From: Arthrobacter ulcerisalmonis
Lineage (GTDB): Bacteria; Actinomycetota; Actinomycetes; Actinomycetales; Micrococcaceae
Assembly: GCF_900609065.1 (NCBI RefSeq)
Contig: NZ_UXAU01000009.1
Span: 310,001 to 374,000 of the forward strand
Length of the DNA stretch: 64,000 nucleotides
Direction: 5' to 3'
This document shows, piece after piece, positions 17,313 to 24,996 of the stretch. Below the pieces are notes generated by a model. The model saw only the letters and a list, made by a program, of their open reading frames with translations, had not been told where the DNA came from and made no database searches. The position numbers and the translations under genes were made by a program. The stretch's first letter is position 1; every line of letters begins with the position of its first letter.

Positions 17313-18734
17313 ATGGACGGACAGGCAGAAGCTCGCAGGTGGTGGGGTGGCGCCTTGGACGTGGAAGGGTTGGCGCTGGGATCCGTCGCCGCCGTTGCCA
17401 CGGCCCTCAACGACTTCACCGAGTCGCCTGGCCGTTTCGGGACTGCGCCTGCACTGACCGCGGCCGCGTTCGATTCGTTCGGTCACCTGCGGATCGATGG
17501 CCGAAAACTGCAGGGCTTCGCGCCGCTGTCCGGATTCAAGCAGACCGCTGACGGCTGGATCCGGATCCACGCCAACTATCCGCACCACGAGCGGCGGCTG
17601 CTGCAGGCCCTCAACGCCCAATCCGCTGCCGACGTGGATGCCGCGCTCCGCTCGCTGCCCGCCCTGGTTGCCGAAGAGCTGATCCAGTCCCACGGGGGAG
17701 TGGCGGCCGCGGTTCGCACCCGCGCTGCGTGGTTGGGCTCTGCCCTGGGCCAAGCTGCCGCGCGTGGTCCTTGGGTGGAATTGACGACGGCGGCGGGGGA
17801 CCCGTTGCGGAACCTCGCCTCGGTGCCGCGCTGGCTGAACGATGGTGCTGTGGGCGGCGCGGCGGATGGCGGTCTAGCGGGAGGTGGCAGTCTTCTCGGG
17901 GCAGGTGCGCCTGCTTCGAACACGGTTCGTGCCCGCGAACTTCCCCTGGCTGGCATCCGAGTGCTGGACCTGACCCGGGTCATTGCCGGGCCGGTGGCCA
18001 CGAGAGTGCTTGCCGCCCTGGGCGCCGATGTCCTCCGGCTGGACCCGCCGGCGCTGCCCGAGATGGTGGAGGCGTTCGCGGACACGGGCTTCGATAAGCG
18101 CAGTGCCGAGGCCGATCTGGCGGACGCAACCACCAGCGCCCGGGTTCGTGAGCTCCTAGCGAGTGCCGACGTCGTGGTGGCCGGGTACCGGGGCGGCGCG
18201 CTGGAACGGTTTGGCCTTTCGCCTGAGACACTGTTGGCGGACCGGCCCGGGCTCGCCGTGGTGACGCTCAACGGTTGGGGGCACACGGGACCCTGGCGAG
18301 AAGTGCGGGGGTTCGACAGCATCGTGCAGGCCGCGGCAGGCATCGCGGACGTGTACGGCACGGACCCAGAGTCTGACCAGGCTGGCCCGAATCCAGGGTC
18401 CACTTGGCGGCCGGGAGCGCTGCCCGTCCAGGCGCTCGACCACGCCACCGGCTATGGCTGCGCAGCCGCTGCCGTGACCTTGCTCGGGAACCGGCGGAGC
18501 ACGGGTGCGGGAGGTGTTGCCCGGCTGTCGTTGGCCCGGACGGCGGAGGAATTGTGGTCCCTGCCCTCGATCGATGACGAGGTTCTCGAGGTGGCGTCGC
18601 CCCTGCGTTCGAGGTTGGACAGCAGTTTTGGTGCCCTCGAATTCGTCGAGCCGCCGCTCGTGGACTCCGGCGCCCAGGTCCGGCATCGGCACGCACCGCC
18701 ACCGTACGGCAGTTCAGCTCTGGCCTGGGCGTGA
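17313..18734 (+). CDS. CaiB/BaiF-type (class III) CoA transferase
   Basis: 473 aa. The classic CaiB N-terminal signature LAGIRVLDLTRVIAGP begins near residue 210, followed by GADVLRLDPP, the TLNGWGHTGPW region and QALDHATGY, whose Asp (near 376) fits the conserved catalytic position. The first 200 residues look like a CaiB C-terminal part (SGFKQTADGWIRIHANYPHH, AVRTRAAW). The order is therefore C-half-like then N-half-like, ending with a tail (APPPYGSSALAW) seen in CaiB small domains. Such enzymes move CoA between carboxylic acids; substrates unknown. Probably cotranscribed with the phosphodiesterase. Confidence 0.8.
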   Translation: MDGQAEARRWWGGALDVEGLALGSVAAVATALNDFTESPGRFGTAPALTAAAFDSFGHLRIDGRKLQGFAPLSGFKQTADGWIRIHANYPHHERRLLQALNAQSAADVDAALRSLPALVAEELIQSHGGVAAAVRTRAAWLGSALGQAAARGPWVELTTAAGDPLRNLASVPRWLNDGAVGGAADGGLAGGGSLLGAGAPASNTVRARELPLAGIRVLDLTRVIAGPVATRVLAALGADVLRLDPPALPEMVEAFADTGFDKRSAEADLADATTSARVRELLASADVVVAGYRGGALERFGLSPETLLADRPGLAVVTLNGWGHTGPWREVRGFDSIVQAAAGIADVYGTDPESDQAGPNPGSTWRPGALPVQALDHATGYGCAAAAVTLLGNRRSTGAGGVARLSLARTAEELWSLPSIDDEVLEVASPLRSRLDSSFGALEFVEPPLVDSGAQVRHRHAPPPYGSSALAWA

Positions 18735-18769
18735 CACCGCCTGCTGCGTGCTTGTGATTGAGTGGACCC

Positions 18770-19216
18770 ATGCCTTCTCTTCCAGCGGTTGTCACCGTCC
18801 AGAATGTCTCGGCTGCGGCCATGGGCGCGCTGCTGCTGACCAGCGCCGTCAACCACTTCCGCAACCCCGGGTTCTACCGCCAGGTGGTGCCCAGCTACCT
18901 CTGCCGCGAGGACACCGCCGCCCAGCGTCCCCTGGCTGTCCTCTCGCGCGAGGAGTGGATTGCGGCGAGCGGCCTGCTGGAACTGGGTGCCGCCGCGGGA
19001 ATTCTGGTGCCTGCCACCCGGAAGTTCACCGCCACCGGGCTCGCCGCAATGTACACCGCATTCCTGGCGGGGCACGTTGACGCCCTGCAGCGCGCCTACG
19101 GGCCCAAAGGTACGCCTGAGCAGCGGAAGGTTCACACCATCCGGCTGCCGTTCCAATTGCCGCTCATTGCCTGGGCCTGGAGCCTGCGTAAACCGGGACG
19201 ATCAGCAGCGGCATGA
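18770..19216 (+). CDS. DoxX-like membrane protein
   Basis: 148 aa from ATG 18770. Four hydrophobic segments: VTVQNVSAAAMGALLLTSA, GLLELGAAAGILVP, a Gly/Ala-rich TGLAAMYTAFLAGHV, and LPFQLPLIAWAWSL. The NHFRNPGFYRQVVPSYL stretch after the first helix is common in small DoxX-like proteins. The role of this family is poorly defined. The stop overlaps the azlC start by four bases, so it is translated with azlCD. Confidence 0.75.
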   Translation: MPSLPAVVTVQNVSAAAMGALLLTSAVNHFRNPGFYRQVVPSYLCREDTAAQRPLAVLSREEWIAASGLLELGAAAGILVPATRKFTATGLAAMYTAFLAGHVDALQRAYGPKGTPEQRKVHTIRLPFQLPLIAWAWSLRKPGRSAAA

Positions 19217-19968
19217 CCCTGCTGCAGTCACCTGCGGTGCGGGTGGGCCTGTCCATCAGCATCGCAACTGGACTTTACGGTGTCTCGTTTGGCGCGTTGG
19301 CTGTGACGTCGGGACTGGATTTCTGGCAGACCATGGTGCTCAGCCTGTTGCTGTTCAGCGGCGGTTCGCAGTTTGCGTTCATCGGCGTGGTGGCAGGTGG
19401 CGGCTCGGGCCTGGCCGCCATGAGCGCCGCGACTTTGCTGGGCATGCGCAACGGAATTTACGGAATGCAGTTGAACGCCCTGCTGCGGCCCAGAGGGTGG
19501 CGGAAGTTCGTCAGCGCCCATCTGACCATCGACGAATCAACGGCCACCAGCACCGGCCAGACCGACCCCGTAGAGCAGCGCCGCGGGTTTTGGGCGGCCG
19601 GAATTGGGATCTACGTCTTGTGGAACCTGTTCACAGCTGTTGGTGCGCTGGCCGGCAGCGGCCTGGGCGATCCGAAGCAGTGGGGCCTGGATGGTGCTGC
19701 CGTGGCAGCGTTTCTCGCCCTGTTGTGGCCTCGCCTTAAGGGCCGCGAACCTGTCGCCATCGCCGCTGTCTGCGCCGTGGCCACCGTCATTGCCGTCCCG
19801 TTTGTTCCCGCGGGGGTGCCGATCCTGGTCGCGGCCGTGGTGGCCGCGGTGATCGGCTGGTTCAGCCACGGCCGCCAGGACGAGGGCCTCGAGCCAGACG
19901 TGGAACCCTACGCCGAGCACAAGCGCCATCATGGTCCCGCCGCAACTGAAGGGCCGGTGGAACCATGA
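19213..19968 (+). CDS. azlC: AzlC-type branched-chain amino acid exporter, large subunit
   Basis: 251 aa polytopic membrane protein with AzlC hallmarks: LYGVSFGALAVTSGLDFWQT, LLLFSGGSQFAFIGV and GMRNGIYGMQLNALLRP. It pairs with AzlD to export branched-chain amino acids or analogues. The C-terminal 40 residues (HGRQDEGLEPDVEPYAEHKR...) are a charged His/Glu-rich tail not needed by the family. It overlaps azlD by four bases. Confidence 0.88.
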   Translation: MTLLQSPAVRVGLSISIATGLYGVSFGALAVTSGLDFWQTMVLSLLLFSGGSQFAFIGVVAGGGSGLAAMSAATLLGMRNGIYGMQLNALLRPRGWRKFVSAHLTIDESTATSTGQTDPVEQRRGFWAAGIGIYVLWNLFTAVGALAGSGLGDPKQWGLDGAAVAAFLALLWPRLKGREPVAIAAVCAVATVIAVPFVPAGVPILVAAVVAAVIGWFSHGRQDEGLEPDVEPYAEHKRHHGPAATEGPVEP

Positions 19969-20276
19969 ACCTCTGGATCTGGCTGCTGATCGCCTGCGCG
20001 CTGTCCTACGCCTGGAAAATTTCTGGCTACCTGGTGCCCGCGAAACTCCTGGAAAACCCCAAAATGTCCAGGGTGGCCGGAACCATGACCATCGGGCTGC
20101 TGGCGTCGCTGACCATGGTGAACGCCGTGGCAACGGGGCAGTCCCTGGCCGCCGACGCCCGGCTTGGTGCGCTTGCTGCGGCGGCCATTGCCCTCGCCCT
20201 GCGCGCACCGTTCCTGGTGGTGGTCCTGGTAGGTGCCGGGGCTGCCGCCGCGCTGCGGTTCATCGGCTGGAACTAG
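19965..20276 (+). CDS. azlD: AzlD-type transporter small subunit
   Basis: 103 aa, three to four membrane segments: NLWIWLLIACALSYAWKI, TIGLLASLTMVNAVA, and LRAPFLVVVLVGAGAAAALRF. Size and pairing with AzlC identify it as AzlD. The ATGA overlap with azlC indicates coupled translation. Confidence 0.85.
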   Translation: MNLWIWLLIACALSYAWKISGYLVPAKLLENPKMSRVAGTMTIGLLASLTMVNAVATGQSLAADARLGALAAAAIALALRAPFLVVVLVGAGAAAALRFIGWN

Positions 20277-20535
20277 GCGGGTTCACCCCCTCAATGCGGG
20301 CCGGGAAGAGCGGGAGTAGCATGAAAATGGTTAAGCAGATGGCCATGGGCCCATCGGACGATGGGCGTCACGCGAGCCTTGCCGGCCTTGCCGACGAGGA
20401 ACTCCGCTTGTGCGCACCTGCTCATGGGTGGCAGCGGGGGAGGCCCCGCCGTCGTCGGTCGGGTTGCGTTGCAGGCCGTGGTGAACCGAAAAATCCGGCG
20501 CCGAACATGAAGAACCACCACTTTGGAGGGAACGC

Positions 20536-20823
20536 ATGAATTCCGAGACCGAACCCCTTGAACCGACCGAACCGAGCCACCCTGGCGAGAACACGCCTGG
20601 CGACAGCACGCCCGACGGCGGTACGCACCACGCCGAGGCGGGCACCGGCGGCCACGGGAAGGCGCGGCCGGCCTACTTCGACGCCAGCGGCTCGGAGGCG
20701 AGCAGGGAATTGCGCGACACAGCCCGCCGTCGTCGGGATTCCGAGGAGAAACTTCAGCAGCACCTGATGGCGGCCCGGGACCACGTACCCAACGAGGAGC
20801 CGGAGGAGATGCTGGGTAGCTAG
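20536..20823 (+). CDS. Small hydrophilic protein of unknown function
   Basis: 95 aa, no recognised domain. The N-terminus is acidic and rich in Pro, Thr and Gly; residues 55-95 form a charged helix (SREL, RDTARRRRDSEEKLQQH, NEEPEEML). A strong ribosome site GGAGGG precedes ATG 20536. Its stop codon TAG (20821-20823) lies within the six-base target duplication of the IS481 element, so the insertion left the reading frame intact. Confidence 0.65.
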   Translation: MNSETEPLEPTEPSHPGENTPGDSTPDGGTHHAEAGTGGHGKARPAYFDASGSEASRELRDTARRRRDSEEKLQQHLMAARDHVPNEEPEEMLGS

Positions 20824-20824
20824 C
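20819..20824. repeat. IS target-site duplication, left copy
   Basis: GCTAGC, identical to the right copy at 21885-21890. It matches the NCTAGN target preference of the IS481 family (recalled). Confidence 0.85.
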
Positions 20825-20852
20825 TGTACTCAGCCAGCAGGTTGGTTACATC
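20825..20852. repeat. IS481 terminal inverted repeat, left
   Basis: 28 bp starting TGTACTCAGCCAG; three mismatches to the right repeat. It overlaps the last codons of the transposase gene. Confidence 0.85.
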
Positions 20853-21792
20853 TGCTGATGGGTGGTCGTCCTCCGAGGGCTGCGTGGTTTCGGCGGTGGT
20901 TGTAGAAGTCTAGCCAGCCGGTCAGTGCCTGTGTTCGGTGGTTGCTGGAGTCGTAGGCGTTCTTGTAGGCCCAGCCTTCTTGCAAGGTGCGGTTGAATCG
21001 TTCGGCTTTGCCGTTTTGCCACGGGCTGCGGGGCTTTGTGCGCCGATGTTTGGCGCCGAGGTCCTTCATGACGGTCGCGAAGGCTGTAGACCGGATGTAG
21101 GCCAGGGCGTTATCGGTCATGACTTCTTGAACGGGTGCCCCGTTCGCGGCCATGAACGCTGCGGCGTTGGCCAGAAACGCTGCGCAGGTCGGGCCCTTTT
21201 CGTCCGGGAGGACCTCGACATAGGCCAGGCGTGAGTGGTCATCGACGGCCACGTGGACAAAGTCGTAGCCGAGTCCGCGGCCTTTGACGGCTTCGGACCG
21301 GCCATGAACACGCCAGCCGCCGCCGGCTGGGATTCTCCCGAGTTTCTTCACGTCAATGTGGAGCAGTTCACCGGCGGTGTCGCGTTCGTAGCGGTGGTCG
21401 GTAGCCCGGCCTGCCCTGATGCGTTCGCCGCTGATCGGGTCCAGCTCCCACAACCGGGCCATCCCGGCCCGGGCGATGATCCGGGAGACCGTCCGGGGCC
21501 GGACGTGGCACCGTTCGGCGAGTTGGACCGGGCCCTCGCGGTGCTCGGCACGAGCGGCGAGGACCTCATCGATCTTCCTCGCGGGGGTGGCGTGCGGGCA
21601 GGAACGCGGACGTGAAGACCTGTCCTCCATCCCGTCCCAGCCGTACTCCAGATAACGTCGGAACCACCGGTGGGCGCAGGTCCGGGAGACACCCATTTCC
21701 TTCGCCACGTGGGCCACGGGGCGGCCCTCCAGAACACGCTGGACAAGGATGCCTCTACCGGCAGGAGTCAGACGGGCATTACGGTGGACCAT
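20830..21792 (-). CDS. IS481-family transposase
   Basis: 320 aa. The N-terminal helix-turn-helix region (RGILVQRVLEGRPVAHVAKE, MGVSRTCAHRWFRRY) is followed by an rve integrase core with the DDE residues in HIDVKKLGRI, VMTDNALAY and SPWQNGKAERFNRTLQ. The C-terminal LDFYNHRRNHAALGGRPP is typical of IS481. No frameshift or stop. The ATG (21790-21792) is preceded by AGAGG that is buried in a long hairpin, predicted to limit translation of read-through mRNA. Confidence 0.95.
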   Translation of the reverse strand: MVHRNARLTPAGRGILVQRVLEGRPVAHVAKEMGVSRTCAHRWFRRYLEYGWDGMEDRSSRPRSCPHATPARKIDEVLAARAEHREGPVQLAERCHVRPRTVSRIIARAGMARLWELDPISGERIRAGRATDHRYERDTAGELLHIDVKKLGRIPAGGGWRVHGRSEAVKGRGLGYDFVHVAVDDHSRLAYVEVLPDEKGPTCAAFLANAAAFMAANGAPVQEVMTDNALAYIRSTAFATVMKDLGAKHRRTKPRSPWQNGKAERFNRTLQEGWAYKNAYDSSNHRTQALTGWLDFYNHRRNHAALGGRPPISRCNQPAG

Positions 21793-21846
21793 GAAGACCT
21801 CTTAGTCGTTCGGTGTGTGTGGTAACCACCAACCTAAGAGGTCTTC
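21793..21846 (-). promoter_or_regulatory. Hairpin sequestering the transposase ribosome site
   Basis: Perfect 13-bp arms GAAGACCTCTTAG (21793-21805) and its complement (21834-21846), with extra pairing in the interior. On the transposase mRNA the 3' arm contains AAGAGG, the only Shine-Dalgarno candidate, ending directly before the ATG. Transcripts entering from outside would fold and hide it. Confidence 0.65.
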
Positions 21847-21856
21847 ACCCTTTTAC

Positions 21857-21884
21857 GATGTAACCAACGTCCTGGCCGAGTACA
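21857..21884. repeat. IS481 terminal inverted repeat, right
   Basis: 28 bp; its complement begins TGTACTCGGCCAG and ends GTTGGTTACATC. Confidence 0.85.
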
Positions 21885-21890
21885 GCTAGC
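21885..21890. repeat. IS target-site duplication, right copy
   Basis: GCTAGC. The CTA at 21886-21888 is the complement of the TAG stop of the TetR gene. Confidence 0.85.
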
Positions 21891-22497
21891 CGCTGGGCAC
21901 CGGCATGCTGGGCGGCAGTGGCCGGGCCGGGCGCGTGGTGCGGATGGCGTCCTCCATCAGCGCCAGTGGCCGGCGCCAGGCGTCCGAACCGGGTTCCATG
22001 GTGTCCACCACGCCGATCAGCATGGCGAGCAACCGGAACATGTCGGTCATGGAGATGTCTGGGCGCAGGTTGCCTTGGCCCTGACCACGCATCAGCAGGA
22101 TTCCCAGCGAGTCCATCAGGGAACCGGTGATCCCGGGCAGTAGTTCGCGGCGGCCGGCGACGGCGCCCAGCAGGTTGGCGTCGGCGCTGGCTGCAGCCAT
22201 CAGCGCTTCAAGGACCCGCAGCAGACCAGCCGTGGCGTCGATGTCCGCCAAGGCTTCGGAAAGGACGGGATCAACGCTGACCCGGAGCTGCCGGTTGAGG
22301 GCGGCGAGGACCAGTTCCTCTTTGTCGGCGAAGTTCCTGAACAGGGTGGCGGGCCCTACCCCTGCCGTGGCGGCGATGGTCTGCAGCGGTACATCGGGGC
22401 CAAAGTCACGAAAACACTGGCGCGCCGCGGTGATGATTTTGTCCACATTTCGCGCGGCGTCAGCGCGGAGTGGTTTGCGGGCAACAGCGAGATTCAT
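21886..22497 (-). CDS. TetR-family transcriptional regulator
   Basis: 203 aa. Residues 12-60 form the TetR helix-turn-helix (RNVDKIITAARQCFRDFGPD, then LQTIAATAGVGPATLFRNFADKEELV). The ligand domain contains an Arg/Leu-rich stretch and ends PPSMPVPSG. Targets are unknown; the neighbouring thiamine-binding gene is divergent and could be controlled. Its promoter looks leaderless (TAATCT, six bases, ATG) with an 8-bp palindrome GAGCGCTC upstream. Its stop codon lies in the IS target duplication. Confidence 0.85.
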   Translation of the reverse strand: MNLAVARKPLRADAARNVDKIITAARQCFRDFGPDVPLQTIAATAGVGPATLFRNFADKEELVLAALNRQLRVSVDPVLSEALADIDATAGLLRVLEALMAAASADANLLGAVAGRRELLPGITGSLMDSLGILLMRGQGQGNLRPDISMTDMFRLLAMLIGVVDTMEPGSDAWRRPLALMEDAIRTTRPARPLPPSMPVPSG

Positions 22498-22503
22498 GCA
22501 GAA

Positions 22504-22523
22504 AGATTAGCAATCGAGCGCTC
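22504..22523 (-). promoter_or_regulatory. TetR gene promoter and possible autoregulatory palindrome
   Basis: TAATCT (22504-22509, minus strand) lies six bases before ATG 22497. GAGCGCTC (22516-22523) sits in the spacer between -10 and -35, a common site for TetR autorepression; binding is inferred. Confidence 0.45.
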
Positions 22524-22618
22524 TCACATCATGGTTACCGAAGGGTAGCGGCTTATGTGACGGCCGCCGATTCCGGCCACAGCATGCGGGGAGCTTGGCC
22601 CCGTGGCACACTGGCTGC

Positions 22619-22942
22619 ATGTTGCTAGCGTTCTCCGTTGCCCCTTCGGGCGCACCCCGCGAAGGTTCCCCGTCCACTGACGCCTCGGTGCATGATGCCG
22701 TGGCTGCCGCCGTGAAAATTGTCAGGGAGTCAGGCCTGCCCAACCACACCGACTCCATGTTCACCACCATTGAGGGTGAATGGGACGAGGTGTTCGACGT
22801 GGTCAAGCGGGCCACCGACGCCGTGGGTCAGTTCGGGAGCCGCGTCTCCCTGGTGATCAAGGCAGATATCCGCCCCGGCTATGCGGGCGAACTGACCGCC
22901 AAGGTTGACCGGCTGGAAAGCGCCATCAGCGAATCCTCCTGA
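22619..22942 (+). CDS. Thiamine-binding protein (MTH1187/YqgV family)
   Basis: 107 aa from ATG 22619. Ferredoxin-like fold family: MLLAFSVAPSGAP, then VHDAVAAAVKIVRESGLPNH, MFTTIEGEWDEVFDVVKRA, and RVSLVIKADIRPG. Homologues bind thiamine or a derivative as tetramers (family knowledge); the cellular role is unsettled. No clear ribosome site; CACACT lies six bases before the ATG, a weak match to the leaderless pattern. Confidence 0.82.
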   Translation: MLLAFSVAPSGAPREGSPSTDASVHDAVAAAVKIVRESGLPNHTDSMFTTIEGEWDEVFDVVKRATDAVGQFGSRVSLVIKADIRPGYAGELTAKVDRLESAISESS

Positions 22943-22966
22943 AGAACTCCGGCTCAGCCAGTGAAC

Positions 22967-22972
22967 TAGGCT
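22967..22972 (+). promoter_or_regulatory. Leaderless -10 element before the spermidine-synthase-like gene
   Basis: TAGGCT six bases before ATG 22979, the start of a seven-codon ORF whose stop overlaps the GTG start of the long frame. Confidence 0.5.
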
Positions 22973-22978
22973 TGATTC

Positions 22979-23002
22979 ATGACTGAAGCGCGGCGCGGCT
23001 AG
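22979..23002 (+). CDS. Seven-codon ORF overlapping the next start
   Basis: Reads MTEARRG then TAG. The last base of the TAG is the first base of GTG 23002 (TAGTG), a termination-reinitiation arrangement. It sits exactly where a leaderless transcript would begin. It may be a leader peptide, or the true N-terminus of the downstream protein separated by a frameshift. Confidence 0.35.
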   Translation: MTEARRG

Positions 23003-23964
23003 TGGCCAAAAAGGGACGAGCCGCAGGCCGAAGCAACCGTGCGGCCGCTGGTGTGGTGGAGATCCCCAAGGGGACCCGGCCGGACGGCCCCGTGGAGGGC
23101 GTGTATTACGTCGCCACCGGTGACTGTGAATTGATCGCGGACCAGGACAACTCCACCGGCTGGCTGCTGAAGATCAACGGCGTGATGAGCTCGCACATCG
23201 ACCTGGCCGATCCGTTGTTCCTCGACTTCGAGTACATGCGGTGGATGGCCGCGTTGATCGAGTCGCGGTGGCCGCCGTCGAGCTCTGCTGCCAGCGAGCC
23301 GGCGGGACGGCTGCGCGGCCTGCACCTTGGCGGTGGGGCGTGCTCCATGGCCCGCTACTTCGCCGCCGCCTACCCGGACGCCCGCCAGGTGGTGGTGGAA
23401 CTGGACGGAAAGCTGGCCGAGTACGTCCGCGGCTGGTTCGACCTGCCCAAAGCGCCGCTGCTTCGGCTGCGGGTGGGTGAGGCCCGCTCGGTCACCGAGA
23501 CGCTCACGGACCACACCCGCGATTTCATCATCAGGGATGTCTTTGCCGGCGCCTTGACTCCACGGCCGCTGACCACCATTGAATTCAACGCCCACGCATC
23601 CCGGGTGTTGGCGCCAGGTGGCATGTACGTGGTGAACTCCGGTGACGCGCCGGACCTCAAGAACGCTCGCGAGGACGCGGCCGCGATCGCCGCCACGTTT
23701 GCGCACACCGTCATCATCGCCGATCCGGCCATGCTGAAGGGACGGCGCTACGGCAACATGGTGATGGCCGGCAGCGATGTCCCCTTTGACGACGACCCGC
23801 AGCTTGTCCGCAGACTCCTGGGTGGCGGGGTTCCCGCCCACCTCTGGGACGATGCCAAGGTCCGCGCCTTCGCCGCCGGTGCCCCGCTACGCCACGATCC
23901 TCCCCACCCGCACCCTCACCTCGCAAGCTCGGTCAGGGAACCCGGCGGGCGTGGGCCCACGTAG
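23002..23964 (+). CDS. Spermidine-synthase-like SAM-dependent protein
   Basis: 320 aa. A Rossmann methyltransferase fold of the polyamine-synthase type: GLHLGGGACSMARYFAAAYP (glycine loop), VVVELDGKLAEYVRGWF (acidic end of strand 2) and RDFIIRDVFAGALTPRPLTT. Proteins of this type in actinobacteria are annotated as fused or stand-alone spermidine synthases; actual aminopropyl transfer is unproven. The last 30 residues are His/Pro-rich. GTG 23002 has no ribosome site; see the short ORF that overlaps it. Confidence 0.75.
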   Translation: MAKKGRAAGRSNRAAAGVVEIPKGTRPDGPVEGVYYVATGDCELIADQDNSTGWLLKINGVMSSHIDLADPLFLDFEYMRWMAALIESRWPPSSSAASEPAGRLRGLHLGGGACSMARYFAAAYPDARQVVVELDGKLAEYVRGWFDLPKAPLLRLRVGEARSVTETLTDHTRDFIIRDVFAGALTPRPLTTIEFNAHASRVLAPGGMYVVNSGDAPDLKNAREDAAAIAATFAHTVIIADPAMLKGRRYGNMVMAGSDVPFDDDPQLVRRLLGGGVPAHLWDDAKVRAFAAGAPLRHDPPHPHPHLASSVREPGGRGPT

Positions 23965-23973
23965 TTACCGTTT

Positions 23974-24867
23974 TCAGCGACCCAGCAGCTTCTCGCGGTG
24001 TTGGGACATCTGTTCCCGCAGTGCATGGACCACCGCCGCAACGGCCGGTTGGCGCATCGAATCCGGGCGCAGCACCATCCAGTAGGGGAGCAGTTCGCCA
24101 ATCTCGCGGGGGAGAAGCCGGACCAGGTCATCGTGCAGGTCCGCCATGAAGCAGGGCAGGAAGCCAATGCCCGCGCCCGCGCGGGTGGCCTCGACATGGA
24201 CAAACACGTTGGTGGACGTCAGCCCGTCGCGCATGGTGGGCACCAGGCGGCGGGGTGCGTCCAGGCTGTCCACCTGCAGCATCGAATCCACGAAGTACAC
24301 CAGCGGATGCCCGCTCAGCCCCGCCACGCTCTCCGGCGTCCCCTGCTCCGCCAGGTAACTGCGGGACGCATACATGCCCAGCCGGTAGTCGCCCAGCCGC
24401 ACGGCTTCGGCCCGGTGCACCTGCGGCTCACCCACCACCACCTCGATGTCCAGCCCCGAGCGCTGCTGCAGGGCCCGCCGGGTCATGGTCACCACCTCAA
24501 CGCTCAGCCCAGGGTGCTCGCGCCGCAGCCGCGCCACCGCCGGGGCCACGATGTAGGCACTGAAGCCATCCGTTGCGGTCATGCGGACGACGCCGGCAAT
24601 CGGGTCGGGTGCCGCGCCCGTGGGTCCCAGCGTGGCAAGGACAGTCTCGACCTCCTCGGCGGCTCGGACCGCCCTTGCTCCCAGCTCCGTTACCTCCCAA
24701 CCGCCAGCTGCCCGGGCCAGGACCCGCCCGCCGAGCGACTTCTCCAGGGCGGCAATCCGCCGCGAGACCGTGGTGTGGTTGAGTCCCAAAGCCTGTGCCG
24801 CCGTCGTAAATTTAGCCGAACGGGAGACGGCGAGAAGGACCAGCAGATCATCTGGGTTGGCTTTCAT
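23974..24867 (-). CDS. LysR-family transcriptional regulator
   Basis: 297 aa from ATG 24867. The N-terminal winged helix (DDLLVLLAVSRSAKFTTAAQ, ALGLNHTTVSRRIAALEKSL) and the substrate-binding-type C-terminal domain are complete. It is divergent from the MHS permease and 3-hydroxybutyrate dehydrogenase genes, so it most likely controls them. No ribosome site precedes the ATG; CACAAT lies seven bases upstream and might be the -10 of a leaderless mRNA. A longer frame to 25011 is open but its extra residues look non-coding. Confidence 0.88.
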   Translation of the reverse strand: MKANPDDLLVLLAVSRSAKFTTAAQALGLNHTTVSRRIAALEKSLGGRVLARAAGGWEVTELGARAVRAAEEVETVLATLGPTGAAPDPIAGVVRMTATDGFSAYIVAPAVARLRREHPGLSVEVVTMTRRALQQRSGLDIEVVVGEPQVHRAEAVRLGDYRLGMYASRSYLAEQGTPESVAGLSGHPLVYFVDSMLQVDSLDAPRRLVPTMRDGLTSTNVFVHVEATRAGAGIGFLPCFMADLHDDLVRLLPREIGELLPYWMVLRPDSMRQPAVAAVVHALREQMSQHREKLLGR

Positions 24868-24870
24868 ATC

Positions 24871-24950
24871 TGCAATTGTGCACATATGTGGTGCTGGATT
24901 GGGCATTGATGGTGCATGTTTGTGCAGCAATACTCGAGGGAGCCATTTGT
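24871..24950. promoter_or_regulatory. Divergent control region with LysR-type sites
   Basis: Contains the palindrome TGTGCACA (24877-24884) and two related stretches with TTGTGCACATATG and GTGCATGTTTGTGC, spaced about four helical turns apart. Position between a LysR gene and its divergent partner suggests regulator binding; this is inference. Confidence 0.4.
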
Positions 24951-24996
24951 GCTGGACATCACAGCACGTGTCGACGTGGACACTAAGGAGAAACCA

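Larger units (their letters stand above)
20825..21884 (-). mobile_element. IS481-family insertion sequence, complete
   Basis: 1060 bp. Terminal inverted repeats of 28 bp (20825-20852 and 21857-21884) match at 25 positions, each beginning TGTACTC and ending GTTGGTTACATC. A single transposase gene fills the element, and a 6-bp GCTAGC duplication flanks it. All parts are intact, so insertion may be recent. The target is the CTAG where stop codons of two convergent genes overlapped. Confidence 0.92.

Noticed and set aside
20321-20539. Possible 72-codon gene starting MKMVKQMAMG before the small hydrophilic gene
   Set aside because: Ends in an ATGA overlap with the next start, which is tempting, but the sequence is Arg/Gly-rich and lacks a clear ribosome site; evidence too weak.
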